Source of the DNA: Nitrospina sp.
GTDB taxonomy: Bacteria; Nitrospinota; Nitrospinia; Nitrospinales; VA-1
Length of the DNA stretch: 12,674 nt
Assembly (NCBI GenBank): GCA_018665625.1
Contig: JABJCF010000177.1
Coordinates: forward strand, 1 to 12,674
Direction of reading: 5' to 3'
Under the pieces are notes generated by a model. That model ran no database searches, was not told the DNA's origin, and saw only the letters and a program-made list of their open reading frames with translations. Below are positions 1 through 8,227 of the stretch, one piece after another (within the stretch, counting starts at the first letter, position 1; each line of letters begins with the position of its first letter). The position numbers were made by a program, and so were the translations under genes.

Positions 1-1206
1 CCGAGGAAACTGCTGAATTGGTATCGCAAGAAACTTTTAAAGTCTAAACCGCTGCTTGCCAAAGATCTCGAACGTTATTTACTTCTGGTAGATGATTTGC
101 CGGGGTTATCAGTAAAGTCGGTTTTAACGCCTTCAGAGCTGCAGCCCGGTGCCACCGATCTGACCTTAATCCTTGAAAACAAAAAATATAATGTGGGGGT
201 GGGTTTTGACAATCGAGGTTCGAAGTTCAATGGCCCCATCCAATTTTCTGGCAACGGAAACACAAACTCTCTTTTGGGACTTTATGAACGTATAGGATTT
301 CAAGGGGCGATTACGAAAAACCCTGACCAGCTTATGTTCTTGAGTGGATTTTATGAAATGCCGGTTTCTTCTGAAGGAACCAAGATTTACTTTTCTGGTG
401 CGGTCAGCAAGTCTGAACCCGGGGATGATCTTGAGATTTTTGATGTCAAGGGCGATAGCACGACTTTCACGTTTAGGGCGACTCACCCCTTCATCCGTTC
501 ACGAGCCGAAAATTTAAATGCCTTTATTGGTTTTACCAGCAGGAACTCCACCACGGAGTTTTTGGGGGACACAGATTCAAAAGATAAATTACGCATCGCA
601 AATTTGGGATTGTCCTACGATTTTGTTGACAGTTATCGAGGCGTCAACCTGCTAAGCATTAACTGGAGCCAGGGGCTCGACTTGTTGGATGCCAGTGAAC
701 AAGGGGCATCCAAGCTTTCTCGCCCTGAGGGCACAAGTGCTTTTACAAAATTTTCTGGAGAAGCGCTTCGGTTGCAACAACTGGCTCCTTCCTGGATGTT
801 GTTGGGCGCGATTTCCTGGCAATACTCGTTGGAAAAACTATTAGCCTCTGAAGAATTTGGAGTAGGTGGATCCCAGTTTGGGAGAGGTTTTGATTCTTCA
901 GAAATAACCGGTGACCATGGGGTTGCTTTTAAGCTGGAATTGCAAAAAGCATTTCAAATTAAAAAACCGTATATGCAGGATATCCAAGCGTACACTTTTT
1001 TTGATTATGGGACGGTATGGAATCGCATTCAAACTTCCACCGGCTCAAGCAAGCAAGACCTAAGCTCTATCGGCTTGGGTTTTAGATTTAATGTGACAGA
1101 CCATCTTTCCGGGTACTTGGAATTTGACAAACCTCTAAATCGAGAAGTCGCGGCAGAGGGAAATAAAGATCTACGAACATTTTTTAGTTTGTCAGCACAT
1201 TTTTAG
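1..1206 (+). CDS. Two-partner secretion outer-membrane transporter (TpsB, FhaC/ShlB family), 5'-partial
   Basis: The frame is open from the first base, so the gene begins left of the window; 401 residues of the C-terminal part are visible. The family forms a 16-strand outer-membrane beta-barrel, with two periplasmic POTRA domains that capture the TPS domain of the partner exoprotein. Visible residues about 15-60 are the end of the second POTRA domain, with the typical DDLPGL at 31-36 and a PSELQPGATDLTL stretch. The barrel starts at the FDNRGSKFNGP stretch (69-79). The conserved L6-loop motif is GRGFDSSEITGDHG (294-307), with the invariant RGF at 295-297, and FDYG at 334-337 is another family motif. 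The protein ends in Phe (SLSAHF), as expected for a Bam-assembled barrel. A TTG at 97 is only an internal codon, not the start. The exoprotein gene follows after 8 bases, so the two form an operon. Family is near certain; the exact substrate is inferred from position. Confidence 0.93.
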   Translation, partial: PRKLLNWYRKKLLKSKPLLAKDLERYLLLVDDLPGLSVKSVLTPSELQPGATDLTLILENKKYNVGVGFDNRGSKFNGPIQFSGNGNTNSLLGLYERIGFQGAITKNPDQLMFLSGFYEMPVSSEGTKIYFSGAVSKSEPGDDLEIFDVKGDSTTFTFRATHPFIRSRAENLNAFIGFTSRNSTTEFLGDTDSKDKLRIANLGLSYDFVDSYRGVNLLSINWSQGLDLLDASEQGASKLSRPEGTSAFTKFSGEALRLQQLAPSWMLLGAISWQYSLEKLLASEEFGVGGSQFGRGFDSSEITGDHGVAFKLELQKAFQIKKPYMQDIQAYTFFDYGTVWNRIQTSTGSSKQDLSSIGLGFRFNVTDHLSGYLEFDKPLNREVAAEGNKDLRTFFSLSAHF

Positions 1207-1214
1207 GGAAACAA

Positions 1215-4200
1215 ATGAACGTTTTTAAGATGAACCAGATTGCATTTGGCCGGGAAACCCCCGGGGGAAAAGCTTCAATGCCTTTCTCTGGTGAGCAACC
1301 CACCGTTCGCCCGGGAAAAGTGTTTTCGACTTTGCGGAAGCCGGGCAATGCTGCGATCTTTCTGGTTTCGTTTTTGACCTATCTGATGGGTATCTTTCCT
1401 TCTATGGTTTTTGCGCTTCCAACAGACCCTATCGTTCAGTCTGGCTCGGTGACGATTGACACGGTCTCGCCCGAGAAAATGAATATTTATCAAAGTACTA
1501 ACAAGGCCATTATCGATTGGAATAGTTTTAATATTGATACTACGGAGCATGTTGATTTTCAGTTGTCGCAGGGAGGGGTGACACTAAATCGGATAACGGG
1601 AAATGATCCTTCACAAATTTTAGGAAAGATGACTTCAAATGGGGATTTGTGGGTGGTCAATCCTAATGGAATTTTCTTTGGTAACAATGCGCAAGTGGAT
1701 GTGCGTGGTCTTGTAGCCACTACCAGTAATATTACCAATTCAAATTTTTTGAGCGGGAATTATAATTTTGATATTCCTTCCAGTTTCTCAAACTCCATAG
1801 TCAATCAGGGAACGATAACTGCGGCTGAAGGTGGTTTGGTGGCGCTGGTGGCTCCCGGGGTGCAGAATATGGGCGTGATCAATGCCCGCCTTGGCAAAGT
1901 AAGCCTGGCTTCGGGTAAAACATTTACTTTGGATCTTTATGGCGATCAATTGATCAATCTGGGAATCGATAGCAAAGTGGTGGATCAGGTGACGGGAATG
2001 AATGGTGAGGCATTGTCTTCTCTTGTCACCAATAGTGGAAGCATATTTGCCGATGGTGGCGTAGTTCGGCTCGATGTCAATGCCGCACAGGATATCGTGG
2101 ATCATGTAATAAATATGGATGGTGTGATTCAAGCCAGATCGGTGATGGAGAAGAATGGAAAAATTATTTTGATGGGTGGTGATGAAGGGGATGTGCATGT
2201 TTCTGGAACACTTGATGCTTCCGGCTATAACTCTGGAGAAACAGGGGGTGAGGTCAATGTTCTGGGTCATCTCGTTGGATTATACGGAACGGGTTTTATT
2301 GATGTGTCTGGTGACTCGGGAGGCGGCACGTTGTTGTTTGGCGGCGACTACCAGGGCAATGGCACGGTTCCCAATGCATTGGACACCTATATTGGACCGG
2401 ACACACAGGTATTTGCTGATGCAGTAAATTATGGTGACGGCGGAAGAATTATTTTCTGGGCAGATCGTAGGATGCATTTTTTAGGCATCGTAAAGGGACG
2501 TGGTGGAAAATATTTTGGCGATGGCGGCTTCGTAGAAGTTTCCGGGAAAGAAGAACTGTATTTTGATGGTTCGGTTGATACCACCGCTGCAAACGGAAAA
2601 ACGGGAACCCTTCTTCTTGATCCTGACACGATCACGATTGCAGATGGGTCTGGAACGACCTCAGCCAGTGGTGCTAATACCTTCGTTACCATACATGAAG
2701 CTACTCTCGAAGCTGTAGGCGCTACCACTAACATTATTCTTCAGGCCGACAATGAAATCATTATTTCAAATTTGTCCGATAATTTTCTTAGCTTGCAGCA
2801 GGGCACTGGAAATACCGTTACATTCAAAACTATAAAAAATTCTATCAGTAGAGACAATAACGGAAATATCACTTCGGCTGTTGGCGCAATTCGATTTCTG
2901 GGGGCTGATGACACTATCGTAACTCAGGGAGGCGATATAATCATCGAGGCGAGAGGTGATCTGGTAATAGCCGGTTTGACTTCGAATGGGGGAGACATTT
3001 CAGTAACGGGGAGAACTCTGAGTCTGGTTGGAAATGTTAATAGTGGCACAGGCAATGTGACTATTGGCTCTGAAACAAAAATTAATTTAGGCGGTAGCGC
3101 GTTATCAGGTTGTGGTGTTGGCTTTGCAAACTTGTGCGATATGTCCATCGAGCAATCTGAACTGGATCGTATTAGTGGTAATAAGCTCACCATTGGCGGA
3201 ACCTTCAATGGCGATATCTTTGTTAATGGAGTCACTCTTACTTCTTTCAATGAAGGTGTGGTGTTGGATGTGAATACCCATGTCTCTGGTTCCGATGGGG
3301 CGATCGTATTTCAAGCAGACTCTTCGTTTTCTTCACTGGAAGCAAAAGCCGTAAATGGAATTACTCTTGATGCCAATGTCGATATCACTACCACTACCGG
3401 GGCTCTTAGTCTGAATGGAGATGCAGATAGTGGAGTGGATTCAATTGACCCAAAAGATAATATCACCTTCGCCAGTGGCGCTACTCTAACCAGCGCAACC
3501 TCTATAAGCTTAAGCGCTATAACAGGGGGCATGTCTGCGGCAGGCGGATTGACCTTGGTTGCCCCTACCAGCATCACCATGACAGGAAATTTAACAGCTG
3601 CTGGAACCGTTTCCCTGACAGCAAGTTCGGGAATTAATTTAAATGGCGGAATTACCACATCGTCAGGCAACTTGAGCATCAACGCAAACTCTTCAACACT
3701 AACGTTGGGAAGTGGAATCACCTTAAGCTCGGCGGGTGCCCTAACGCTTAGTGCGAGCAATACTTCGTCTTCGGGAACTCTGATTCTAACTTCGACCGGT
3801 TCAACAATAAATGTGGATAACGCCTTGGTCTCCGCTGGGGCTGTGACTATGACGGCCAATAGTGGTCTAACCCTCGGCAACAGTACTTTAACGGCATCTG
3901 GAAACATTAATTTGCAGGGTGGAACCTCTCTCTCTTTAGCGAGTGGGATGAATATCTCTGGAGGAAACATAACTTTAGGTGGAACTGCGATCACAGTTAA
4001 CAATGGTGCTTTGACCCTTAGTTCAACGGGCAGTATCACGGCAAGTAATTTGCTGACTTCATTGACCACGGCCAGTTTAACTGCAAGCTCTGGCATTTCT
4101 ATGGTGGGGCTTTCAGCAAATGGAACCGTGAGTCTCAACTCCGGTACAGGCACCACAACCATTACTGGCGCATTATCTACAACTAATAATGCTATTTCTA

Positions 4201-6842
4201 TCACCGCAAGTGATTTGAGTTTGACGGGATCAATCAATGCAGGTACGAGCGCAACAACTATCAGCGTGTCAAATAGTGGAGCTCTTGGTTTGGGATTTAC
4301 TTCTGGGTTTTCGGGGATGAATCTTAGCAATGCTGAGCTAGCCTTGATTACCGGCGACCTCAATTTGGTAAATAATAGCATTACCGTTCAAACGGGAACA
4401 TCGGTGAACCTCACAGGCAAACTGGTTGTGGGTCAAAGTGGTGGAAGTATTACCGGACTGGGTGCAATGACTTTGGCGGCGTCTAATGGTCTGGCCATTG
4501 ACAGTAGCATCACAGCGGTAGGCAATCTGGCTTTGGATGGGGATTCAAATAACTCGAGCGAAACAGGTGATGGAATAACTCTAGCTTCAGGTGTATCACT
4601 CACTTCATCAGGTGGGACCATTACATTGGATGCAACCAATGGCGGTATCACGGCGCCCGGTGCAATAACACTGGACGCTGCTGGTGTAATAAACCTCAAT
4701 GATGATTTCACAGCGGCAGGAGCCATTGTAATTAAATCGAATGGGCTGACGATTGGCGGAACAACATTAAGCAGTGGTACCGCTTCAACAACGATTCAAA
4801 CTGCCGTGGCAGGAACTACCATTGGTTTATGTGGTGCGGTCTGTGCGGGAAGTTTTGGTTTCAGTTTGACTTCTACAGAATTTGCGAAAATTACCGCAGG
4901 TAGCCTCATTATTGGTGATAGTACTAATGGAAATATCACCGTCGAAGGGGTGACCACAACCATTTTCGATGTAACTTTAAACGCTACCAATTCAGCAGGC
5001 CGCTCCGTTACTTTTAATACGGGCACTTCTAATTTTCAAGGTTTAACCGTGAATGCCAGTAACGGAATCCTGTTATCGGCGGGAGTGACGACTCAAGGTA
5101 TCACCAGTTTTAATTCGGATACAGATGCTGAAACAAATATCGGCGGCGATTTTACGCTTGCTGCAAGCCAGGTGTTGAATACTACAAATAACACTTTATC
5201 TATTACCGCAAATGATTTGGCTTTAGGTGGGGGAAGTTCGATCTCATCGGGAACGGCAGGCACGACACTTCTTGCTGCTAAATCGGGTAGAACTATTGGA
5301 TTAGAATCGGGGGCTGGGGATTTTGCAATTTCAAATATTGAGCTTGGTTTGATAACCGCCGCAAGCCTGACGATAGGTAACAGTTCTAACGGAACTATTA
5401 CAGTAGGGGGTGTGACCTCCTTGACTACTCCTCTAACATTAAACGCAACCAGCACAGGAAGTGCGGTTAATTTTGCGACTGCAGCTTCAACAGGTCTGGG
5501 CAGTTTAACCATCAACGCTGGAACAGGAGGTGTTGATTTTGGTGTTGATGTCGCTACGACAGGATCTCTGACCGTAAACTCAGACGCAGCAATTGCAGGT
5601 GCTGGTATTTTAGCGGTCACAGGTACGGCGAGCTTCAATACAACGGGAACCAGCAACGCAACAGTAGTCAGTAACAGCGCACTTACATTGGGAACTTCCA
5701 CCGTAGGCGGTGACCTCAGTGTGACGGTAGGGGGAACAAGCTCACTCAATGTCAATGGAGCCATTCAAGTTGGCGGCAACACAACCCTTCGAGCTAATGA
5801 CGATATTATTTTTGCTGCCGCGGGAGACATCACCACCACCACTTCAGGAAACATTATTGTGACGGCTGATAATGATTCAGATAATAACGGATCAGGCGGT
5901 GCGATCACCATGGATGCAGGGACGATTTTTAATGCAGGAACTGGGACTCTGGCTTTATCGGCAGATGAAGATATAACTCTGGGTTTGCTCACAACTTCTA
6001 GCTCATCAAATGCGGATGTTACTTTGACTTCTACAAGCGGCGGTGTCCGTGATGGAGACACTTCCTCTTTGGATATCAGCATCGGTGGGCGACTGGTGGC
6101 AGATGTTGTAACAGGCTTTGGAACCCCGGATAATGCGATTGAAACGAACCTTACATCTGTTGACATTGATAACACCACATCAGGAGGTGTAAATATTTTT
6201 GAATTGGATGCAATCGACATATTCAAAATTGACAATGCCGGGACAGGTGATATTCAGGTTTCTTTTGTTGGATCTGCCACCAACCAACAAAATGCGGTCG
6301 CATTTTCAGGGTCGGTATCATTCATCCGGCGTGATACTGGGAACCTGCCAATAGGAGATACTGGTAAAACATTAAAGGAGCTAACAGATGAAAGGACGCT
6401 ACAGTTCTTTACCATTTTTGAAAATATTGAACCTGCATTTTTACCTATTGACCGTGCACGCGATAATAACCCGGAGCTACCTCCTTTAGATATGTTCAGT
6501 GAGGCAAAAGTGCTGCTGGAGATCGATGAAGAAACCGCAGTGTATTTTGATGGATTAGAAAATCTTGAAAATGTTTGGGAGGGAACAGGCGTTGAGAATG
6601 CACAAATTGCGAAAAGAAAAAAATCGTCAAGACGAGTTCTTTCCAGACGACCCAAAACAACTTTCGAAAAAGAACAGGTCGCTGATATTTCTTTTAAAAA
6701 ATCACCGAAGAATTCATCCGACTATTTTGAGGGTATTTCGGGGAGGAAGAAGGCTTCTTATCAATCTTCGTCTAAAAAATCCAAGGCACCGAAACCTTTA
6801 TTTAGCCTGAGTAAGGCTGACTTTTTCAGTTTCCTTCCCTGA
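1215..6842 (+). CDS. Large TpsA exoprotein, filamentous haemagglutinin-type
   Basis: This is a 1875-residue predicted secreted protein and the likely substrate of the transporter just upstream. The ATG at 1215 follows AGGGA (1205-1209) by 5 bases; Met6 and Met22 are weaker alternatives. Residues 1-67 look like an extended signal peptide: a long polar, basic region to about 43, a hydrophobic core at about 46-62, and likely cleavage after VFA (65-67). The TPS (haemagglutination activity) domain spans about 68-300 and includes LNRITG (124-129) and the hallmark NPNGI (149-153). Next come Gly-rich repeats (GGTLLFGGDYQG, GDGGRIIFWAD) and GTLLLDPDTITI. From about 540 to 1740 there are degenerate Ser/Thr/Gly/Asn-rich strands of about 20 residues, as in a right-handed beta-helix. 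The last 76 residues are strongly basic (KRKK at 1800-1803, then RR and KK clusters). There are only four cysteines: 633, 641, 1206 and 1210. Such proteins are adhesins, biofilm factors or toxins; I see no recognisable toxin domain, so function beyond surface exposure is open. Confidence 0.92.
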   Translation: MNVFKMNQIAFGRETPGGKASMPFSGEQPTVRPGKVFSTLRKPGNAAIFLVSFLTYLMGIFPSMVFALPTDPIVQSGSVTIDTVSPEKMNIYQSTNKAIIDWNSFNIDTTEHVDFQLSQGGVTLNRITGNDPSQILGKMTSNGDLWVVNPNGIFFGNNAQVDVRGLVATTSNITNSNFLSGNYNFDIPSSFSNSIVNQGTITAAEGGLVALVAPGVQNMGVINARLGKVSLASGKTFTLDLYGDQLINLGIDSKVVDQVTGMNGEALSSLVTNSGSIFADGGVVRLDVNAAQDIVDHVINMDGVIQARSVMEKNGKIILMGGDEGDVHVSGTLDASGYNSGETGGEVNVLGHLVGLYGTGFIDVSGDSGGGTLLFGGDYQGNGTVPNALDTYIGPDTQVFADAVNYGDGGRIIFWADRRMHFLGIVKGRGGKYFGDGGFVEVSGKEELYFDGSVDTTAANGKTGTLLLDPDTITIADGSGTTSASGANTFVTIHEATLEAVGATTNIILQADNEIIISNLSDNFLSLQQGTGNTVTFKTIKNSISRDNNGNITSAVGAIRFLGADDTIVTQGGDIIIEARGDLVIAGLTSNGGDISVTGRTLSLVGNVNSGTGNVTIGSETKINLGGSALSGCGVGFANLCDMSIEQSELDRISGNKLTIGGTFNGDIFVNGVTLTSFNEGVVLDVNTHVSGSDGAIVFQADSSFSSLEAKAVNGITLDANVDITTTTGALSLNGDADSGVDSIDPKDNITFASGATLTSATSISLSAITGGMSAAGGLTLVAPTSITMTGNLTAAGTVSLTASSGINLNGGITTSSGNLSINANSSTLTLGSGITLSSAGALTLSASNTSSSGTLILTSTGSTINVDNALVSAGAVTMTANSGLTLGNSTLTASGNINLQGGTSLSLASGMNISGGNITLGGTAITVNNGALTLSSTGSITASNLLTSLTTASLTASSGISMVGLSANGTVSLNSGTGTTTITGALSTTNNAISITASDLSLTGSINAGTSATTISVSNSGALGLGFTSGFSGMNLSNAELALITGDLNLVNNSITVQTGTSVNLTGKLVVGQSGGSITGLGAMTLAASNGLAIDSSITAVGNLALDGDSNNSSETGDGITLASGVSLTSSGGTITLDATNGGITAPGAITLDAAGVINLNDDFTAAGAIVIKSNGLTIGGTTLSSGTASTTIQTAVAGTTIGLCGAVCAGSFGFSLTSTEFAKITAGSLIIGDSTNGNITVEGVTTTIFDVTLNATNSAGRSVTFNTGTSNFQGLTVNASNGILLSAGVTTQGITSFNSDTDAETNIGGDFTLAASQVLNTTNNTLSITANDLALGGGSSISSGTAGTTLLAAKSGRTIGLESGAGDFAISNIELGLITAASLTIGNSSNGTITVGGVTSLTTPLTLNATSTGSAVNFATAASTGLGSLTINAGTGGVDFGVDVATTGSLTVNSDAAIAGAGILAVTGTASFNTTGTSNATVVSNSALTLGTSTVGGDLSVTVGGTSSLNVNGAIQVGGNTTLRANDDIIFAAAGDITTTTSGNIIVTADNDSDNNGSGGAITMDAGTIFNAGTGTLALSADEDITLGLLTTSSSSNADVTLTSTSGGVRDGDTSSLDISIGGRLVADVVTGFGTPDNAIETNLTSVDIDNTTSGGVNIFELDAIDIFKIDNAGTGDIQVSFVGSATNQQNAVAFSGSVSFIRRDTGNLPIGDTGKTLKELTDERTLQFFTIFENIEPAFLPIDRARDNNPELPPLDMFSEAKVLLEIDEETAVYFDGLENLENVWEGTGVENAQIAKRKKSSRRVLSRRPKTTFEKEQVADISFKKSPKNSSDYFEGISGRKKASYQSSSKKSKAPKPLFSLSKADFFSFLP
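3090..5450 (+). repeat. Four diverged copies of a ~50-residue module in the exoprotein
   Basis: Four stretches share the pattern GLxxGxGxFxxSxxELxxITxxxLxIGxxxNGxITVxGVT...LTLNA. They lie at about 3090-3280, 4281-4425, 4818-4990 and 5292-5450 (protein residues about 626-688, 1023-1070, 1202-1258 and 1360-1412). The third and fourth are closest: KITAGSLIIGDSTNGNITV against LITAASLTIGNSSNGTITV. The second keeps only the first half. The copies differ too much at the DNA level to recombine readily. They look like old internal duplications within the beta-helix, separated by the shorter Ser/Thr-rich strands. Boundaries are approximate, since they were read by eye. Confidence 0.7.
6804..6826 (+). 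terminator. Possible weak intrinsic terminator inside the end of the exoprotein gene
   Basis: AGCCT (6804-6808) and AGGCT (6814-6818) pair around a 5-base loop, and five T's follow at 6822-6826. The stem is short and lies within the last 13 codons of the exoprotein gene, so it may be chance. On the other strand, an even weaker AAGG/CCTT pairing is followed by six T's, about 60 bases past the stop of the opposing gene. With two genes meeting stop to stop, any terminator has to lie inside the opposing coding sequence. Confidence 0.25.
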
Positions 6843-7694
6843 TTATTTTTTCGAGAAGGTTTCGTGATTGTTCAGGTAATCAGCATCAACGACTGAGACT
6901 TTTCCATGTTTTGGGGTTTCCAGTTTATTTTGATAGAGGCTTTCATATTGTTTTCCCGTTTCTGGAAAGCTGGTTAATTCCAGGAGCCGGGTTTCCACCG
7001 GATCACGTCTTAAAAGTTTTAACGTTGCTTCTTCGGGTTTCAATTCAGGTTTAAGATTTTCTAGTGCAGCCAAAGGTTCTTCACCTTCTGCCATCCGTTG
7101 TTTGATCGCTTCTTCAATGGCTTCTTTTCTTTCCATATGCCGGTCGTGCGGAAAATCGGCTTGCGAAAAAATCATGAAATCGAGATTCAACCAATAGTTG
7201 TTAATGAAATCATCAAAATCAACCTCCACTCCATTACTCAGATGAATGTCTCTCGACTGGTCAGGCTTTTCACGAATAAGGCTGTTATAAACTTGAATAA
7301 TATTGTGAACTGAATCGTATAAAACCGCCCAATGATAGCTGTTAGCCGTTTCATGAGTTCGAAACGAATCCATTGCTTTAACCAGAGTTACCAATGTGTA
7401 ATGCAAGTCCTCCATTTTTAAAAATGCGGATGACCATGGAAACCTCTGGCGGTACCATTGGTCGACATCGGATGGATATTCCTGACGATTGCTATCTGCT
7501 GGTGGTCGATAATCGTTGTCGACGAAGTTTAGTATGTCGTCGACTTCTTTGTAAGCTAAGTCCAAGCCCGCCCTTATAACTGTGTATGGAAACAATTTTC
7601 TTTGATATTCCATATACACTTTTAGATTTGGAAGCTTGTCTTCCAACTCGTGGATGTGGTCTCTCTGACCAATGTCTTTAGAGAAAATTAACAC
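6843..7694 (-). CDS. Conserved-looking hypothetical protein of unknown function (~283 aa)
   Basis: I do not recognise this protein. It is soluble-looking, with no signal peptide or membrane segment. The N-terminal two thirds are rich in aromatic residues and appear mostly helical (for example HYTLVTLVKAMDSF and LYDSVHNIIQVYNSLI). The last third is charged and Glu/Lys/Arg-rich (HMERKEAIEEAIKQRM, then repeated LKPE). I chose GTG at 7694 because GAGG (7704-7701) lies 6 bases before it. The frame stays open to a TTG at 7742, which would give 299 residues and overlap the upstream gene by 17 bases, but I see no ribosome site there. It follows the 146-residue gene on the same strand by 31 bases, so the two are probably co-transcribed. 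Its TAA directly abuts the TGA of the opposing exoprotein gene. Length, steady composition and the ribosome site support a real gene; function is unknown. Confidence 0.75.
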   Translation of the reverse strand: MLIFSKDIGQRDHIHELEDKLPNLKVYMEYQRKLFPYTVIRAGLDLAYKEVDDILNFVDNDYRPPADSNRQEYPSDVDQWYRQRFPWSSAFLKMEDLHYTLVTLVKAMDSFRTHETANSYHWAVLYDSVHNIIQVYNSLIREKPDQSRDIHLSNGVEVDFDDFINNYWLNLDFMIFSQADFPHDRHMERKEAIEEAIKQRMAEGEEPLAALENLKPELKPEEATLKLLRRDPVETRLLELTSFPETGKQYESLYQNKLETPKHGKVSVVDADYLNNHETFSKK

Positions 7695-7725
7695 TAATCG
7701 CCTCGTTAATGAAGGGTGGAATTTT

Positions 7726-8166
7726 TTACTTTGTGGGATCAAAACGTTGGGAAAACATTTTCATAATATTCTGTTTTTCCTCATCGCTCATGGATTCAAT
7801 GGATTTTCGAATTTCCTGCATTTGCTCTGGGGTCATTTTCCCCATAGCTTCCTGGGCGGCTTCCTGAAATCCTTTCATATTGCCCGCGGCTCCTTTTACC
7901 CAGGAGAAATCATCTTTTGAAGAAGGGTCAGCGCTGGGTGGCTTGAAATCAATTTTCTCTCGAGATCGAAACTCAACGTGGTTGCCAATAATTTTCCCGA
8001 AAATTTGTTGCTCCTGCAAATTGTCCAACACATCGGACAGATTCGTCCCATGCGTTTTGCAGGCGTCATAAACAGGTTTAAACGGAAGCCGAACGATTTT
8101 CTCCGGGAATCCATTTTTTTTGATCGAATGTTTGATACTCTCTTCTGCTTGATTGGGTTCAGTCAT
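7726..8166 (-). CDS. Small hypothetical protein with a Met/Glu/Lys-rich helical tail (146 aa)
   Basis: I do not recognise a named family. Residues 1-75 look like a small mixed or helical domain (FPEKIVRLPFKPVYDACK, then SDVLDNLQEQQIFGKIIGNH), which could be a winged-helix-like fold, though that is a guess. A polar linker rich in Pro, Ser and Asp follows at about 75-90. Residues 95-140 form a strongly amphipathic, Met-rich helical segment (KMTPEQMQEIRKSIESM, then SDEEKQNIMKMF), reminiscent of short helical protein-interaction modules. No signal peptide or membrane segment is visible. ATG at 8166 is the start; the ribosome site is poor. A perfect TATAAT on this strand (8233-8228) lies about 60 bases upstream. 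It is the first gene of an apparent two-gene minus-strand unit, divergent from the NAD synthetase gene. Confidence 0.75.
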   Translation of the reverse strand: MTEPNQAEESIKHSIKKNGFPEKIVRLPFKPVYDACKTHGTNLSDVLDNLQEQQIFGKIIGNHVEFRSREKIDFKPPSADPSSKDDFSWVKGAAGNMKGFQEAAQEAMGKMTPEQMQEIRKSIESMSDEEKQNIMKMFSQRFDPTK

Positions 8167-8227
8167 TTTTTAATAAATCTGGGAAGTAATTTTTAATAAC
8201 AATATTATCTGTCTCAGGTAATCGGGA

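Noticed and set aside
97..1206. TTG at 97 as the start of the transporter
   Set aside because: The frame is open to base 1 and residues before the TTG match the POTRA domain of the family, so the gene is truncated by the window edge.
3311..4381. Long antisense frame (about 356 codons) inside the exoprotein gene, and similar ones at 4433-5764 and 5765-6235
   Set aside because: The translated products are Val/Pro/Ala/Leu-rich and mirror the Ser/Thr/Gly-rich repeats of the sense strand. This is the usual shadow of a repetitive, stop-poor gene; no ribosome sites or motifs were seen.
6565..6810. Overlapping plus-strand frame of 81 codons at the end of the exoprotein gene
   Set aside because: It lies wholly inside the exoprotein's basic tail in another frame and its basic, Arg/Lys-rich product follows from the A-rich sequence. 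I considered a frameshift here, but the exoprotein frame runs cleanly to a stop abutting the next gene.
7098..7920. Plus-strand frames antisense to the two unknown genes (for example 7394-7579 and 7672-7920)
   Set aside because: Short, with no ribosome sites or motifs, and opposite to longer frames with coherent composition and operon-like spacing.
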